A stretch of 64,000 nucleotides of DNA from Beaufortia kweichowensis (GCA_019155185.1 CM032795.1:11821795-11885794), one strand, 5' to 3'. Shown: positions 26,901 through 41,530, numbered from the stretch's first letter. The notes: generated from the letters alone by a model not told the origin. Translations and numbers: made by a program.

Positions 26901-28116
26901 TTAGTTCCGGAGCACTGCTTGGAATATGAGATAGAGAGCAGCAGCATGATGGCAGATGGCACAACGCAGCAGGTATATATTTTATATTCTGGTCTGGTGC
27001 AGTTAAAATTAAACATTTAAATAATCAAAAACAAAATATTTTACTCGCCAAATGCTGTCTAAAAGCCGGAGCGATTAAACTGCATTTCATTTGTTGATGT
27101 TACATGCGGCATTAACCAAGACTTTGGTTTGTGTGCCAAAGCCAAAAAGAAATCCAGTCTAGCATATCTATTCATTTCACTTTCGTCTTCCTCCATCAGC
27201 ACAGAAAACTTCTTGAGAAAACTTCGCATGACTTTCTTAAGGAGGGAGAAATGAGGTCAACCTGCTTTCGGGTCAGGTCAAAGGTGAACATGTACTGTGC
27301 TGATCAGGGACTTTGGAGCGAGTGGAGCCAAACAAAGTGTACAGGTTAGACTACAATATAGTTGTTTTGACAAGTATTATGCACATATTATTGTTTTGTT
27401 ACGAAAGAGACATTATTAAGGTGTGTTGAATTAGCATAATTAAAAGCCTGTTAGTGTCTAAATTAAAATAATCAAAATATTACTTTATATTTTCTGAAAT
27501 AGTACATAAAGCAATAAGACTATTAATGCTAAACAATACATAATTGCTTAGCATTAACAGTTCTATTGGGGTATGTACAATTTTAGAAAATATAAAGTAA
27601 TATTTTAAACTGGACTTTAAAAAACATTTCCGAAAAAGGTTTTAAAGAACAACATTTTTACTGTTAAACGGACATACGGACATTAACAAGCAAAAATTCT
27701 CATTACATTATTTTTTTCTCATTCTGACAAATCCCAATGTGCTGTTTCAGAAATGAATTGGTAAATAGAAGTCAATAAAGTGTATTTTTTATTTATGCAT
27801 TTATTCAAAGAAACTGTACCTGCATGGAATCATCTGTGTCTGACTCTGGTTATCGCTGTTGTTGTTGTCTTCATCCTTTGTTTTTCATTGTGGATTTTAA
27901 AGAAAACGTGAGTATATAGCAAATTGATTGTTTTATAAGTAAATAGAAATTGGTTTGTTTTTAGTTAGTTATATACAACATATAACTATACATTTAACCC
28001 ATCTCTGTTCCGACAGGTGCATAGAAAAAAACAGAAAGAAGAATGCTGTCTATACTTTATACAAGCAGAAGATCAACGAAAACTTTCCCACAATCTTCAG
28101 CCCCATTTTCCAGTGA
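23925..28116 (+). CDS. il13ra2: Interleukin-13 receptor subunit alpha-2 (decoy receptor)
   Basis: Nine exons join in frame into 409 residues: 23925-24048, 24572-24723, 25500-25653, 26256-26376, 26530-26714, 26821-26972, 27200-27344, 27811-27907 and 28017-28116 (TGA). The product has a hydrophobic signal region, three fibronectin-type modules and a WSEWS box in exon 7. Exon 8 carries one transmembrane helix, followed by a basic tail of about 35 residues. Conserved stretches include DPGNLGYL, CRFP, CVNGSS and VRSKVNMYC, all in the order of mammalian IL13RA2. The family binds IL-13 with high affinity at the cell surface and mostly acts as a decoy because its tail lacks a full JAK-binding Box1; the short tail here agrees. 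Three in-frame ATGs at residues 1, 10 and 21 could each start the signal peptide; the first is taken because it directly follows the acceptor. At 409 residues it is slightly longer than the human protein. It follows lrch2 in the same orientation, as on human Xq23. Confidence 0.93.
24340..24475. repeat. Diverged teleost dispersed repeat in il13ra2 intron 1
   Basis: The words gcagacacatctaaagc, atcttacagt and ataaccttggcgttattaga match, in order, a repeat that is widespread in fish genomes. A second, less diverged copy of the first half is at 30450-30555. Confidence 0.45.
24890..25055. repeat. Dispersed repeat in il13ra2 intron 2
   Basis: This AT-rich segment runs from actttattttacagtatgcac through gggttaggttcagggatgg to ctgtaaaataaagttct. 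The start and end are near reverse complements (actttattttacag / ctgtaaaataaagt), as expected of an inverted-repeat DNA element of about 160 bp. It is followed at 25100-25165 by a short imperfect tandem of agtaacacacttta. Confidence 0.5.
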
Positions 28117-28565
28117 TTCCTGCATTTCAATTCTATTCTCATCATGCACTGTTACCTGTTAAGATTTAGTTTTAGTTATGTGCCAAATGAAACAATGACC
28201 TGTTATGCTGCGTTACCATTCAGTCATTCTAAACTGCACTAAATAGAAAAACAAAGAGCTGATAGGACCGAAAGTGTGAAATAATGAGACACATGCCCCT
28301 AAAACCACAGCATTTATATGAATTTATAAAACGCTTTGTTTACCGAATAACTTTTTTACCTGTTATGTTAACATGCACACATAAGTTGTTATCAAAGGTT
28401 ACTCATCGATTTTCCAAATGCTAAGAGCTTGCCAACTTTGCATTATGTTTTTTTTTACTTTTTATTATTATTTTGGTATTTGGGATATTTTTACGGTTTG
28501 CCATATTATGAAGTAACCAATTTTATGCAATACATTACAATTCATACACTTCACACAACAAATCA

Positions 28566-28571
28566 AATAAA
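28566..28571 (+). terminator. Candidate polyadenylation signal of il13ra2
   Basis: AATAAA lies about 450 bases after the il13ra2 stop codon and is the first canonical signal I see on this strand. Confidence 0.4.
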
Positions 28572-31518
28572 GAACAATATATATCACAATAAATATTAAT
28601 GTAAATGTCTCTAAAGCACACTGTATTTCACACAAGACACACCTGCAGTGATAGAGAACCACACTCACAGTGTTCTTAAAATAAGAAACGTACATATGAC
28701 TTTATTATACATTATGATGTAGAAGAGTTACCAGAAATGTGTGTCCTTTGCTTATTTTGAACCACATATACACATTTCTGGGGTTCTCGGCTTGATGAAG
28801 CTTCACTTTGGATGACGGATATCTCAGAAGCTCTGACATTCTTGACATTTCATAACTTCAGCATCAAATGTTAACATAACTTTTGTCAGTGTTTTGTAGA
28901 CCTGTTTGAGTGTGTTTTCAGTGTTACTTCCTGCTGAACTAGAGGAGGTCATGTCTTCAATGTACCTGCTTAAAAGGTTTCAGGTAAATGTAATGACTTG
29001 GCAATCTTAGCACTGGAATGATAATACAGATGATATAGTACAGATAATACTGTGCAATAGCTCAAATATAAAGTGAGTTATTGTATTCATAGACAGCATT
29101 GCCTAGATGAGAGGTTCCTAATCTTGGTCCTGGCAAATAAACATAATCCAGTTTTGTCTTCCCATTTAAAAACTTACAAAAAAGTAAGGAAAAAGAACAT
29201 TAACCAGTTTTAGAATGCCATGATTGTAAATAAATAAATATTTAAATATATATTTATGTGTAAACTTTTTCTTACTTACTGTAAATAGATTTTAACAATT
29301 GTTTATATTTTATATATAGTGTATCTTTGTGTATGCATAAAACTGCCATAAAAAGCTGAAAATAAAAAGGGAAATAACTACTACTTACTGTTGTGTGCTT
29401 GGAGATGTCCTTACAGTATAAACACACAAAACATTGTTTGTATTAGTGACAACATTTTAAAGCCTAAAACAAAACATTAGAGGGGAAATCCAGTTAGTAT
29501 TATGATTCTAATCTTTATGTGACGCTATCAAGAATGTTTTGTCAGTTTTCAAAGTATAACACCAGGGGGCAGCACAGGACAAATCATTTCTTCGTGCTTG
29601 TCAGTTGAGCCACAACTATTTCCTTTGTAACTCTATTACTTCATTGTGCTAATAAGTCAGTTGGCTGCATGGAAAATATTTGGTGTAATTATTCTGTTAA
29701 ACTTCGCTGTTTTCTAGATTGTAGCTTGTTGTTCACTCAACAACATGTTGTTTGTTTGCCAGTGGAATTCCTGTTATATAAAAATAATCGCGGCTACGTA
29801 TATCTGATGTGCCACCAGAGAGTGTACTGTGTGCAAACGTTAAATGCTGTAACTTTAGGCTCTGCTCCAAAAATGTTCCACTTCATTTCAAACAAAGTGT
29901 AAAGTAAAACAAAGTAAACATAAAAAGTACTCGTATTCGTATATATTTGAATCAGACTCAACAGCACAGATTCTCTTAGGCCAGTTTTATAAGGACATTG
30001 GCATGAGGTTGTTCCAAGCATATTACCACAGTTTCTTTTTGGATTGAGGCCATCTCATTAACTTCAGTCTTTTCATGTACTCCCCGACTGACTCCAAGGA
30101 TGTTTAGTTTAGAGCCCTATACAGTACCAGTTGTCCAGAACTCTTTGTTTTCTATTTTGTTAAACATAACTCTTTATGACTTGAAAATCTAAAATTGATA
30201 TTTCCTACTGACACACATACCTGTAAAATAACCAAGACAAATGTTTTGCTAAATGTCTAAAATGCTTTCAAAGCAGTACTGTAGGCTATATGAAATCTTT
30301 TACTGAAGATATCAGGAAAAGCAAAGGCCGGATGAAGTAGCCTGAAGGAAGGAAGGGTACACAATGAGTTGTCAATAATAGATTAGGCAGATGGTTTAAT
30401 AGTTTGCAAGTGGCAGGACATGCTGTCATTATCACCTTAGTTCTACATTTTACATTTACATTTATGCATTTGGCAAATGCTTTTATCCAGAGAGACTTAC
30501 AGTGTGATACAAGGTTTTTATCCATATGTGTGTTTCCTGGATCGAACCCATGATCAACGTGACTTGCCTTGCTTGATGTGACTTGCCTTGCTTGATATTG
30601 AACTTTTCATTATATTTTTGACATATAAATTCTGAAACTTTTTATGTTTTATGTATTGGAGGGTACATGAGTAAACTGTCTCTCTATATATACTTGAATG
30701 TGTTTGTGTGTTTGTCAAGCAAACATTATGAATCCCATTATTTTCAGCCATGTCTATTTATTGGCACATAGATTGTTGTTGCTATAATGTGGGTGTGATT
30801 GAGAGAAAAAGAATGTTGATGGAAAGAAAAAAAAGTCCCACTCTCAGACTCCACCTCTCTTTCCCCCACGTTTTCAAGCATTTTGCAATTGCTATGCTCT
30901 TGAGAAGCTGCTATCTGGCATCTGTAACCGCAAACGTCTTACATAACTCTATGTGCCAATAAAATGTATAACTAAGGCTGGAACATAAACCAAACACAAT
31001 AGGGTTTTAAATTAAACAGAATTTTATTAGCAAAATCAAATAGTTACTCATGTAGGCCTACATGTATTAACACGTTGAGTTTTTGAAATATGAAGTATGT
31101 TCATGTAGATCAGTGTATAAGATACAAAAGAGAGAATACAAAAGAAATCAACTGAAAAACAAGACAAACATTTGCCTTTACAAGGCCAGATTTCACCTTA
31201 CATATATTTTATTATAATGGAGTGCAACATAATGCATTTTGTTGGAATGTTTGTAATAAAATAATGGAATGTATGTTTGCATCCTAATCGGAAGCAGAAT
31301 AAATTCTAATGGAATGAATGCCACATAATGCACCTTTAGCAATTTTTTGCACTTTTCATGCAGTACATAAGTTGTAAACTTCGGCTGTAATAAGCTGTGT
31401 GTTTTCTGTTTACTTTTATTGTCCAGCTGGGGTTTATTTGATGGTTTAAGTGAGAATATGTGCCTGGTCCATACTGGTAATGGTCCAAGAAAGACTTTGA
31501 TTGCAGGTTACCAGGCCT
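28572..31518. other. Intergenic DNA between il13ra2 and transgelin
   Basis: The region lies between the end of il13ra2 and the stop codon of the oppositely oriented transgelin gene, so the two genes converge. It must hold the transgelin 3' UTR. The ORFs here (up to about 79 codons) have no recognisable motif. A dispersed repeat is at 30450-30555. Confidence 0.5.
30450..30555. repeat. Teleost dispersed repeat (partial copy)
   Basis: The words acatttacatttatgcattt, ggcaaatgcttttatccag, acttacagtgtgatacaagg and ctggatcgaacccatgat follow the order of a very common fish interspersed repeat. The copy is followed by a direct duplication of tgtgacttgccttgcttgat-like sequence at 30560-30595. Confidence 0.55.
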
Positions 31519-33582
<2,064 letters not shown>

Positions 33583-35742
33583 TATGTCTGAGCAAACACA
33601 CACAAAGCACAGAAACAATTTATAACCAACCCTGTTGAGCATGACTTAGCAGATTGTATAGCAACCTCACTGTTTTGTGGGGCCTGTTCGGGCAGATTTG
33701 ATTTTACTTGTAAAAAGACTAAATTCTTTTAGGCAAAGGACTTAGTAGTTTAAGGAACATCTAACTGCGATGACTGTTAAGCAAATCATTTAAGTCTTAA
33801 GTCAGCAATGCAACATTTGAATCCAAATACCGATGTATTCTGTATTTATAACCTTCATGAACTCAAGTGTGTCTTTAAGAGAGCATGTTACTGTACACAA
33901 CCTCTGAACTGGAAAGCAGTTTGACCTTTCAGAAAGTAATTTAAAACCCATGACCAGTGTGTATTGTCACACAATGTCGACATTATCTTATCACCTGGAT
34001 GTTAAGTCAAATTCAGGATCTAAAGTAAATAAAATATAATTTCATCATGATTCAGTTTCAAGTTTTAACCAATTTCAGGATCAAAATTCAAATGACAAAA
34101 GAACAAAAAAGCAAAATCATAAAGACTAGAGAAGGAGGGTGTGTGTGCGTGCGTGTGTGCATGCGCGTGATATTTTGCTGTCCAGTCTGTCCAGAACACA
34201 GTGACCTTTGTAACTGCTGTTAGACATTTTGATTTATTTTGGCAATAACACACAAATAATACATTCTTTCTAATACACATAACAAATTGATAACAGAATT
34301 TTTATTTTTGGGTACCAACTATTTTTTCTTATTTGTTTAATCAACCACAATTCCTTGGTCAACCAACTTAACCAGAAAGACCAGACTGGTCTAGCTGCCT
34401 GACCAGCACCAGACAAAACCTACAAGCATGCACCCGCCCGAAAGGTATGCAGGTCTAAGCTGGTCCAGCCAGAAGTAATGTTACGATACCAGACATTCAC
34501 AGACCCTTCATGCATTTTCATGCAAATGTGTAGTAAGTCTCTGTATATCACTAAAACACTAAACTGACCAGTGTGGGAATGACAACACTGCTGCGGGCAG
34601 TATTTGCAAAATGACACATTAAAACTTGCCCTTCCCATATTTGTAGAGAAGGTGGTGTGTAAATGTGTGTGTGTTGGTGTGTCTCTGTGCTTCAATGAAA
34701 TTAACTGTGTATGGCTGTCCAATTATCTCATATCCTCAAAGCATTTCCTGTTTGTAAACAAAACTCCACCTGTTGAACTATGTGCAAATACACAAACAAA
34801 AGTACAAAAGCACACATGCATTCTATGATGCAATCATGCAGCGTTATAAAACGATCTTTTCTCATAATTTGTTTTATATCTCAAATTATATAACAGGCTG
34901 TTCACTTTATCTGGCATTGGGCCTCAGCCTTAAAATCATGCAAGATTCCCTCTGCAGCTGTGAGTTTTAGTGTTAGATAATTAGGAAAGACTCAATAATT
35001 TAATATTGAGTGTAGTTGTCATTTGCTTAGAGAACATTAAACACTGCACACACTCCAGTGCAGGAAACCGGAAGTTATGAGTTGTTTCAGTTTCAGTTCT
35101 CATCCAAAAACATATTTAAAGAGATATAATACTCTTATGTAAATCTCATGTCACATTGCAAACACACACCCATGCTTGTTTGATTTTTTAATTTTAGGTA
35201 CATTAATCATTTCACACCCAGTAATCCTAACACTAGCCCTCCCCTTTTTCACATCTTCAGCAAATTAAACTGTATTTGCTTGATTTGTTTGCTTTCTATA
35301 TGATTTTTTTGTCAGATTTATCCCCAGTTAGCACACACACAGACACACTTACACACACTCACCCACACATAATTTCCCCCAAATTGAATAATAATCTGTC
35401 TGAATGACACATATTTTCCCCTACAATTAAGGGTTGTTCTTATTTCTTTCTTTCTGTTCTCTACTGAATCTGTGTGTGTGCATGTTTGTGCGTGTGTGTG
35501 AGGGAAATGGCAGAGAGGAGAACATCAAACTCTTGCAACATGTCATCAGCAACAGCCAATAAAAACATCTGACAGACACACACACACACAGAACACTCAG
35601 AACATGTGTAAACAGGCAGAGGCATATGTTGCGTCTAAAACCTAAAACCATTTTTATATGAGTGATGTTTTATAGAACATTCACATATTTATTCATAACA
35701 TATAACATATATTATATATAACATATATATAAACATATATAA

Positions 35743-35782
<40 letters not shown>

Positions 35783-35813
35783 GTACTCAGTATATGTAAT
35801 TTAATGTACTTAC

Positions 35814-35888
35814 CAGTTTAACTGTGTAGAACTCTTTGGGTCAGTAGTCTTCGTTTGAAAGTCCGTGTTCTTTGGTGCACCCAGCTGT
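35814..35888 (-). other. Non-coding first exon of the transgelin gene (5' UTR)
   Basis: The transgelin ATG exon shows an untranslated lead and the family normally has a non-coding first exon. On the minus strand a strong donor (ACTG|GTAAGTAC) lies at 35814/35813. A TATA-like CATAAAG sits at 35919-35913, putting a start site near 35888. The upstream limit is inferred from that spacing. Confidence 0.5.
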
Positions 35889-35912
35889 GTGTGTGAGAGA
35901 GTATCTCTTCCT

Positions 35913-35919
35913 CTTTATG
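35913..35919 (-). promoter_or_regulatory. TATA-like element of transgelin
   Basis: CATAAAG on the minus strand, about 100 bp before the inferred first-exon donor and 124 bp downstream of the nearest CArG box. One base off a consensus TATAAA. Confidence 0.4.
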
Positions 35920-36042
35920 ACAGAGTTCAGGGTCCAAGCTCAGGGAGTGCCACCCTCATGGAAATGAGCACAGAGCGAGATAGAGCATGAGAAAGAGGGA
36001 GTGAAAGCGAGCAAGAAAAAGAAAAAGAGGAGGTAACGACAT

Positions 36043-36052
36043 CCATAAAAGG
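36043..36052 (-). promoter_or_regulatory. CArG box (proximal), SRF site
   Basis: CCATAAAAGG is a perfect CC(A/T)6GG serum response factor site. It lies about 155-165 bp upstream of the inferred transgelin transcription start. The motif is nearly symmetric, so strand has little meaning. Confidence 0.65.
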
Positions 36053-36115
36053 TCATGACTTTTTTCAGAGTTCTGCCCCTCCTTTCCTCTCATTTTCCTC
36101 CATTGCAATATACGT

Positions 36116-36125
36116 CCTTATTTGG
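36116..36125 (-). promoter_or_regulatory. CArG box (distal), SRF site
   Basis: CCTTATTTGG is a second perfect CC(A/T)6GG site, 73 bp further upstream than the proximal one. Paired CArG boxes at this distance from the start are characteristic of SRF/myocardin-driven smooth-muscle promoters, including mammalian SM22alpha. Confidence 0.65.
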
Positions 36126-39100
36126 GAGAGGGAGACGCAGTGGTCTGGACAGAGCTAGGAATGTCTTCACATGCCTTCTCTTCCACTCCGCCCAGGAGAG
36201 AGGGAAGAGGGCGAGAGGATTGATAGGATTGTGAATGACACAATATCTTGGCATTTTTTAAGGTTGCTGCTGCTGCCTACAGGGCATGGTGTAACAGGAT
36301 GTTACACATGCAGTGTAATGAAACAGACGGTCATGATGGCAGTGGTACAGTGAGAAAACTTTGATATGGGTGTCAGGGTGTCATTATGTTGTGCATGAGC
36401 CAAGCAAATTACATCATCATCATCAAACTAACACTAAGTGCTATAACTTTTGCTTTAAGGTTTAATAAGAATACATCTTGCAAGTTAACATTTGTTGACT
36501 TGATATATTTTCTAGGTTGCTTTAATTTCTAAATATTCATACAGCCACTGGTTTAAGTCACAGTGTTCTGGATATAATATTTATTCTATAAATAAATGAT
36601 GACTAAACTGTAAAGGAAGTATAGGAAAATATAGCACTGTGAGCTGTATATTGTGGATGATGGATAGACTTATTAACTGTCTAATGCTGGAAATTGTGAC
36701 TTCAGATTAGTTTAAAATTCTGGTCAGTGCATGTGACGTGTTTTCCCTGGGAAACTGACAGATAAAATCAGGGCTCAGCTGAGCATGTTGTCTGCTTTAG
36801 TTGTGATTCATCAGTTACAGGAGCCACACAGTGCTGTGTTTTTCACTGGTCTGATCTGACATGAGATAACACAAGTGTAGCTATGGGTGGGGTTCCTTTC
36901 TCTCTCTACAGCACAGACACAGGCCTCTCACTATTAGTAAAGATCTCATAGACATTGTTTTCTTGATTGGTTGAACTTTTTAGCCACCAATGTGGAAATC
37001 CTCCTTTGGCTTCTGATAAAACACAATTAAGACAGACAATAATAATGATCATATAACTAATATAAGACAGTCATCAATAAAAGTAATCTCACAAAATGTG
37101 CTCACTGTTATTTAAATACATTTAATATTTTGGCTGCCACTGGTTTAAAAGAGCGTTTGTAAAAAGTTCTGTATACCTTATTTCAGATAAAAGAAATACA
37201 AATTCAGAGTAAAAAGTGTGTGGGGAAGGAAATATAACTCTTTTTGCTCTTCTGTAATGCCAGTGAATACAGTTTTTCAAGCTGTGTTTGCTGGCGTCTT
37301 ATATGATTTGCTGCCAAGTTTCCACACCAGGCTCTAATATTAAACACTAAAATACTTTCAACATGGCTTTTACATGTTGACATGTTTCACTGTATTTCTA
37401 AGAACATTTTTAAGAATTTTCAACACACACACATATAGTGGAGTAACAAGGGTGATAAACTCCTTCCTGACAACTGTCAAAATGACTGCTAATTTGCTGA
37501 AGACTGCTGATACGTCTGTGTCTGTGAGTATGTGTATGCTCAGGAATGTGTACGCGTGGTAAAAAGTGAACAAGAGATGTTTATATCTGTTTCTTTTCTG
37601 AGTTCAGGAGAACAGAGAGCACAGTGAGGTAAAGTATCTGCTGAAAAGGTTTTTGGCTCCTGATCCTTGCAGAGTTGTGCGCTGTACAGCAGTTGTGTGT
37701 TAGTTTCGTTGCCATCTCTGAGAGCCAAAAGAACAGTTTATATGCTGATGTCTTTGTTATCCTCCAACATGGAGGCCTTAGACGGACATGTCTCATCAGC
37801 ACCACCCGCTGGTACGGACACCCTCCGCAGTTTGAGTGCACTGTTACAGTAAAAAACTGAAATCTTAAATGGGTGAGTCATGAGTGTGTCATGTCAAGGA
37901 TCTAACACAAATCCAAGTATGCCATAGACACAATTAAAAGTTTAATGACTTCAACACTCAGCCTTTGCATTATTTGCAAAAGGTTGGAATGGATGATGTA
38001 CTGAGTGATAAGGAGTGCCAGTGAGGATGTCATAATTGGCAATGATGTAATAATGTATAATAAAAGTAATGGGTGATGATATCACATTTGTTGATGATTT
38101 ATTAATGGGTGTTTTTATTTTAATTATTCTGTTTTATTCATTAATCTGGATAAAATTTACCTGTCAGCACCTGCCAAAAATTTAATTAAATACATGCTCC
38201 TCTGAAATATTTGGTTTTGATTTAGATCTTGTTAATTTTGGCATTCTGTGGTCAAATGTGTTTTCCTAATGACCACATATTTATATATACGACTCTTGTC
38301 TCCCAGGAAACCAATATACTGGTCTCATTTTTAATTTGTCTGGCATATCTTCAAATAATAACCTTACACAAGCATTTGTTGACTGCACATAACAATATTT
38401 TTTTACATTTACATTAATGTAAAATACATTTTTCTATGACCAAACCAGCTTTGTTGTTTTTAATAGATTTTGATTTCTTAAAATCCTCAAGTTCACAAAA
38501 ACAAGAAACACCTTCACTAACACTCAAACTGACTTTAACCTGATATCTGTCACTGCACATATTGAGCATGAAAATGAAGCACTATTGAGCTACATTTTGT
38601 AAAATTTGAGATATTTTAGATATATTAAAAGATATATTTTTATCATTTTAATTGTAAGTATTTTTAAAAATAATATTAACATTTTTGTTTTTTAATTTAT
38701 GTTTATTGTTATGACAATCTGTTAAATATTTATTCCTGAGTCTTAGACTTTTTTATCAATACATAGTTAAAATTTCACTGTTTTGTCTTTGACACCCCTG
38801 TACTGTACATACACACACATAATGGCCCTCAAAGTACTCTCACATGTCTTCCACTGAACTTAACTGGTCGGTTTATGTAAGATTTGTGGCAAAACAAAAA
38901 AACACAGGTAAAATGAGTATGTGTAGGTCATCTGGATCGGGTTGCATGTCTTTATGTGTCAGAAAGAAGAGCTGATGATCTTATCAGTTGTGGGTGTATG
39001 AACAGTATAATAGTAGGACAATAGGTCATTGTAATGTTATCCAGCAACAGCATCTGTGTGAAAATGCATCAAACTGGTTGAATGAAATAAAAACAGAGGT

Positions 39101-39774
39101 CTCTAAAATATTTTACTCTATAGAGATTTGCGGGGAAAATGCAGGAATTCAAACTACTTACCTTTTGTAAGTTATCTGTTACTTTTCAACGTATTAGAAC
39201 ATTTAACACAGTAAAAAAAAACATTTAATACATACAATCTTTCTCCAGGAATAACTGCCCTGAATGTCTCATCTGGTTACTCATGAAGGGAAATCATTTT
39301 AATATTGCAACCTTTTATTGATGTTAGTGTGGCTTTTATGTCATTCTGTTACCTTACAATAGAATTGTTGATTTACTTGTGAGAGCCAAATGTAAATGTC
39401 CTATAATGAAAATTTTATTTGATTGTCAATTTGGCCTTATTTACATTACACACTATAACATGCAATATTTAAAAAAGCAGATCGGCCTTTGGTTTCAGAA
39501 TTGTACATCCAGCTATGTGTAATAGAGAAGAGTGCATCTGCATCATGACAGATTAGAGTAGATCAGAACATTCCAAATATAAACAGGTTTGCACTTGTCT
39601 TTTTAATGCATATGTGGACAACATCCACATATAGATTCCATTAATGGCAAGCCTATTTTAAAGGCCAAATAATATGTTTTAAATCTAATATTGTCAACAG
39701 GGTTGTGTGAGGAAAGAACCTGAAAACCTTTAGATCACCAATACAGTATAGTGTCTGATGTCTGTGTGCGTTCC
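36126..39774. other. Intergenic DNA between transgelin promoter and the C1q gene
   Basis: I see no exon with recognisable protein similarity. The ORFs are about 60-90 codons, overlap on both strands and lack domain motifs. The left end is the transgelin upstream region. The right end should hold the 3' UTR of the C1q gene; a minus-strand AATAAA (plus-strand TTTATT at 39414-39419) is about 360 bases past its stop. Confidence 0.45.
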
Positions 39775-41530
39775 CTACTTGGTAGCATACAGCAGAAATC
39801 CACTAAAGGTATTATAATGATGTTGATCATCACATAGCCAGCAGTTAGGCTGGAGACCGACAGTAATGCGGTCCCCTACGCGGAGCTCCGCGAGTAAAAC
39901 AACAGTGGCCTGGTCTTCTTGGTCTTGATCATATTTTTCTCTAAGTGCTGCTAGCGCCACACCGTTCTGTCTGATACTGACACAGATGGCCAGAGGTGCA
40001 CCTGGTGACCCTGCATCACTGAACGCAGTTAATGCCAGATTGTACACGCCTGATCTCGGCACAGTAAACACACCAGTGGTGGAATTATAAGCTTCTCCAA
40101 TGTTGATAAAGATGCTCTGATAAACCACATTTATCGCCGTCCTCACCGGACCAACACAACGTCTCTTGTCAGCAAGACCCACAGAAAATGCCACACGATC
40201 CTCTGAAGAGTGACAAAGAACATGTACATATGTAAATACATAACACATAACCAATGTGGTTTTACAGTTAATCTGTTTTTATTAATCTTTGTTAATGCTA
40301 ATACAATTCTTCATTGCATGTGAATGTTAGATCATTGTAAATTCATTAATGTTACCAGTTACATTAACGTTTGATTTTAGTCAATTTTGCTTTAGTAAAT
40401 GTTGTAAAATGTATTTAGAAATTAAAAATATTATTAACTAAAACATTTTTTGTTTCTGTTAGCTAATGCATTATCTAAAATTAACAAATACAACCTTATT
40501 GCAAAGTGTAACACTGAACTTAATTTGATCTAAATTGTACTTTCAATATGACTGGAACAGAGCTAACCCAAAACAGATATAAACAGATTTCTCTTGAAAA
40601 TGGCTATTGAATAAAAGCTCATAATGTCAGTAAACTTGAAGTTGATCTCTATAGCTTTGTGTTGATTTAGATGTTTATTTATCAAGAAATACCTTTGATG
40701 TTTTTGAGCGCGGTCTGTGCTCTCACTAGCGAATCCTCCAGTGCATTCAGACTGTTGTTTAAATATCGTTGTAACTCCCATTTTTTCTTCAGCATCACAC
40801 AACAGCTACACGAGTTTTGGTCAGTTAGACACGCTAATGAGAGAACAGTAAAGATATGAGTCTATCTACATCTCTCTGTCTGTCTGTTCAGGTATTTTAA
40901 GATGTCTCCAGTTGTACACTTGTAGTAATTCTTACGGTTAATGACATCTGGAGCAGGAGTTTCTCCTGGTGCGTCCCATGAGAATGATCGTTGCTGCTGC
41001 GACAACACAAGTGGCAACACACAGAACAGCACAACAACACCTAGATGTGATTTAATTGTTAGAAAGAGTAATAGCTTTGTCACCTTGTAGCAATTGTAAT
41101 GAGAATCATACACTTGTAAAATGAATCAGAGAATAACATTCAGGTTTATGTCTTGATCCAGACAATTCTGAGACTAAATGTAAAATTGTCAAAGTATAAA
41201 CAAATGAGAAATTTTTGTATTGTTAAATACTGAAATGTTAGTGTCAAAATGTGTAAATTAAAAAAATGCTTATGTGAAGAATGAATAAATTAAATGATCG
41301 TTGACAAAAACTAGACTTTTATTTTGAAAATTGTTGTATTTTTATTCATTTTCATTTTCGAAGCTTCAAAGAGACTTCCGCAAAATAATAGCCTGTAGCC
41401 TGTAGTTTTTTACAATAAAAAAACAGTTTAGAATAAAAAGATAAATATTATGTTTTTAAACACAATATTTGCCCCAAACTTAATAAATAATTAAAACAAA
41501 TATAATTTTTTTTATGTTCTCACCTTTCAT
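39775..41530 (-). CDS. Secreted C1q-domain protein (cerebellin-like)
   Basis: Four exons on the minus strand close in frame to 226 residues: 41530-41524, 41040-40936, 40833-40693 and 40202-39775 (stop TAG/TAA class at 39775-39777). The product starts with a hydrophobic signal peptide (residues 1-16, MKGVVVLFCVLPLVLS). It continues with a short Pro-containing segment and a Cys cluster at residues 39, 46, 48 and 49. A Leu-rich, coiled-coil-like stretch follows (about 52-83), then a C-terminal globular C1q domain from about residue 86 (DRVAFSVGL, FTVPRSGVYNLALTAF, GDRITVGL, NTFSGFLLYA). There is no collagen-like Gly-X-Y region, so it resembles cerebellin or C1q-like proteins rather than C1q or adiponectin. 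Such proteins form disulphide-linked trimers or hexamers outside the cell. Fish carry many lineage-specific members and I cannot name this one. The tiny first coding exon (ATGAAAG) is inferred from phase and its position after a TATA box. Confidence 0.82.
40255..40525. repeat. Dispersed AT-rich DNA repeat in C1q gene intron
   Basis: The intron between 40202 and 40693 contains wording (ttaatgctaata, acattaacgtttgatttta, aacaaatacaaccttattg, caaagtgtaac) that recurs widely in cyprinid genomes as an interspersed DNA element. Family assignment is from memory and not checked. Confidence 0.4.
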
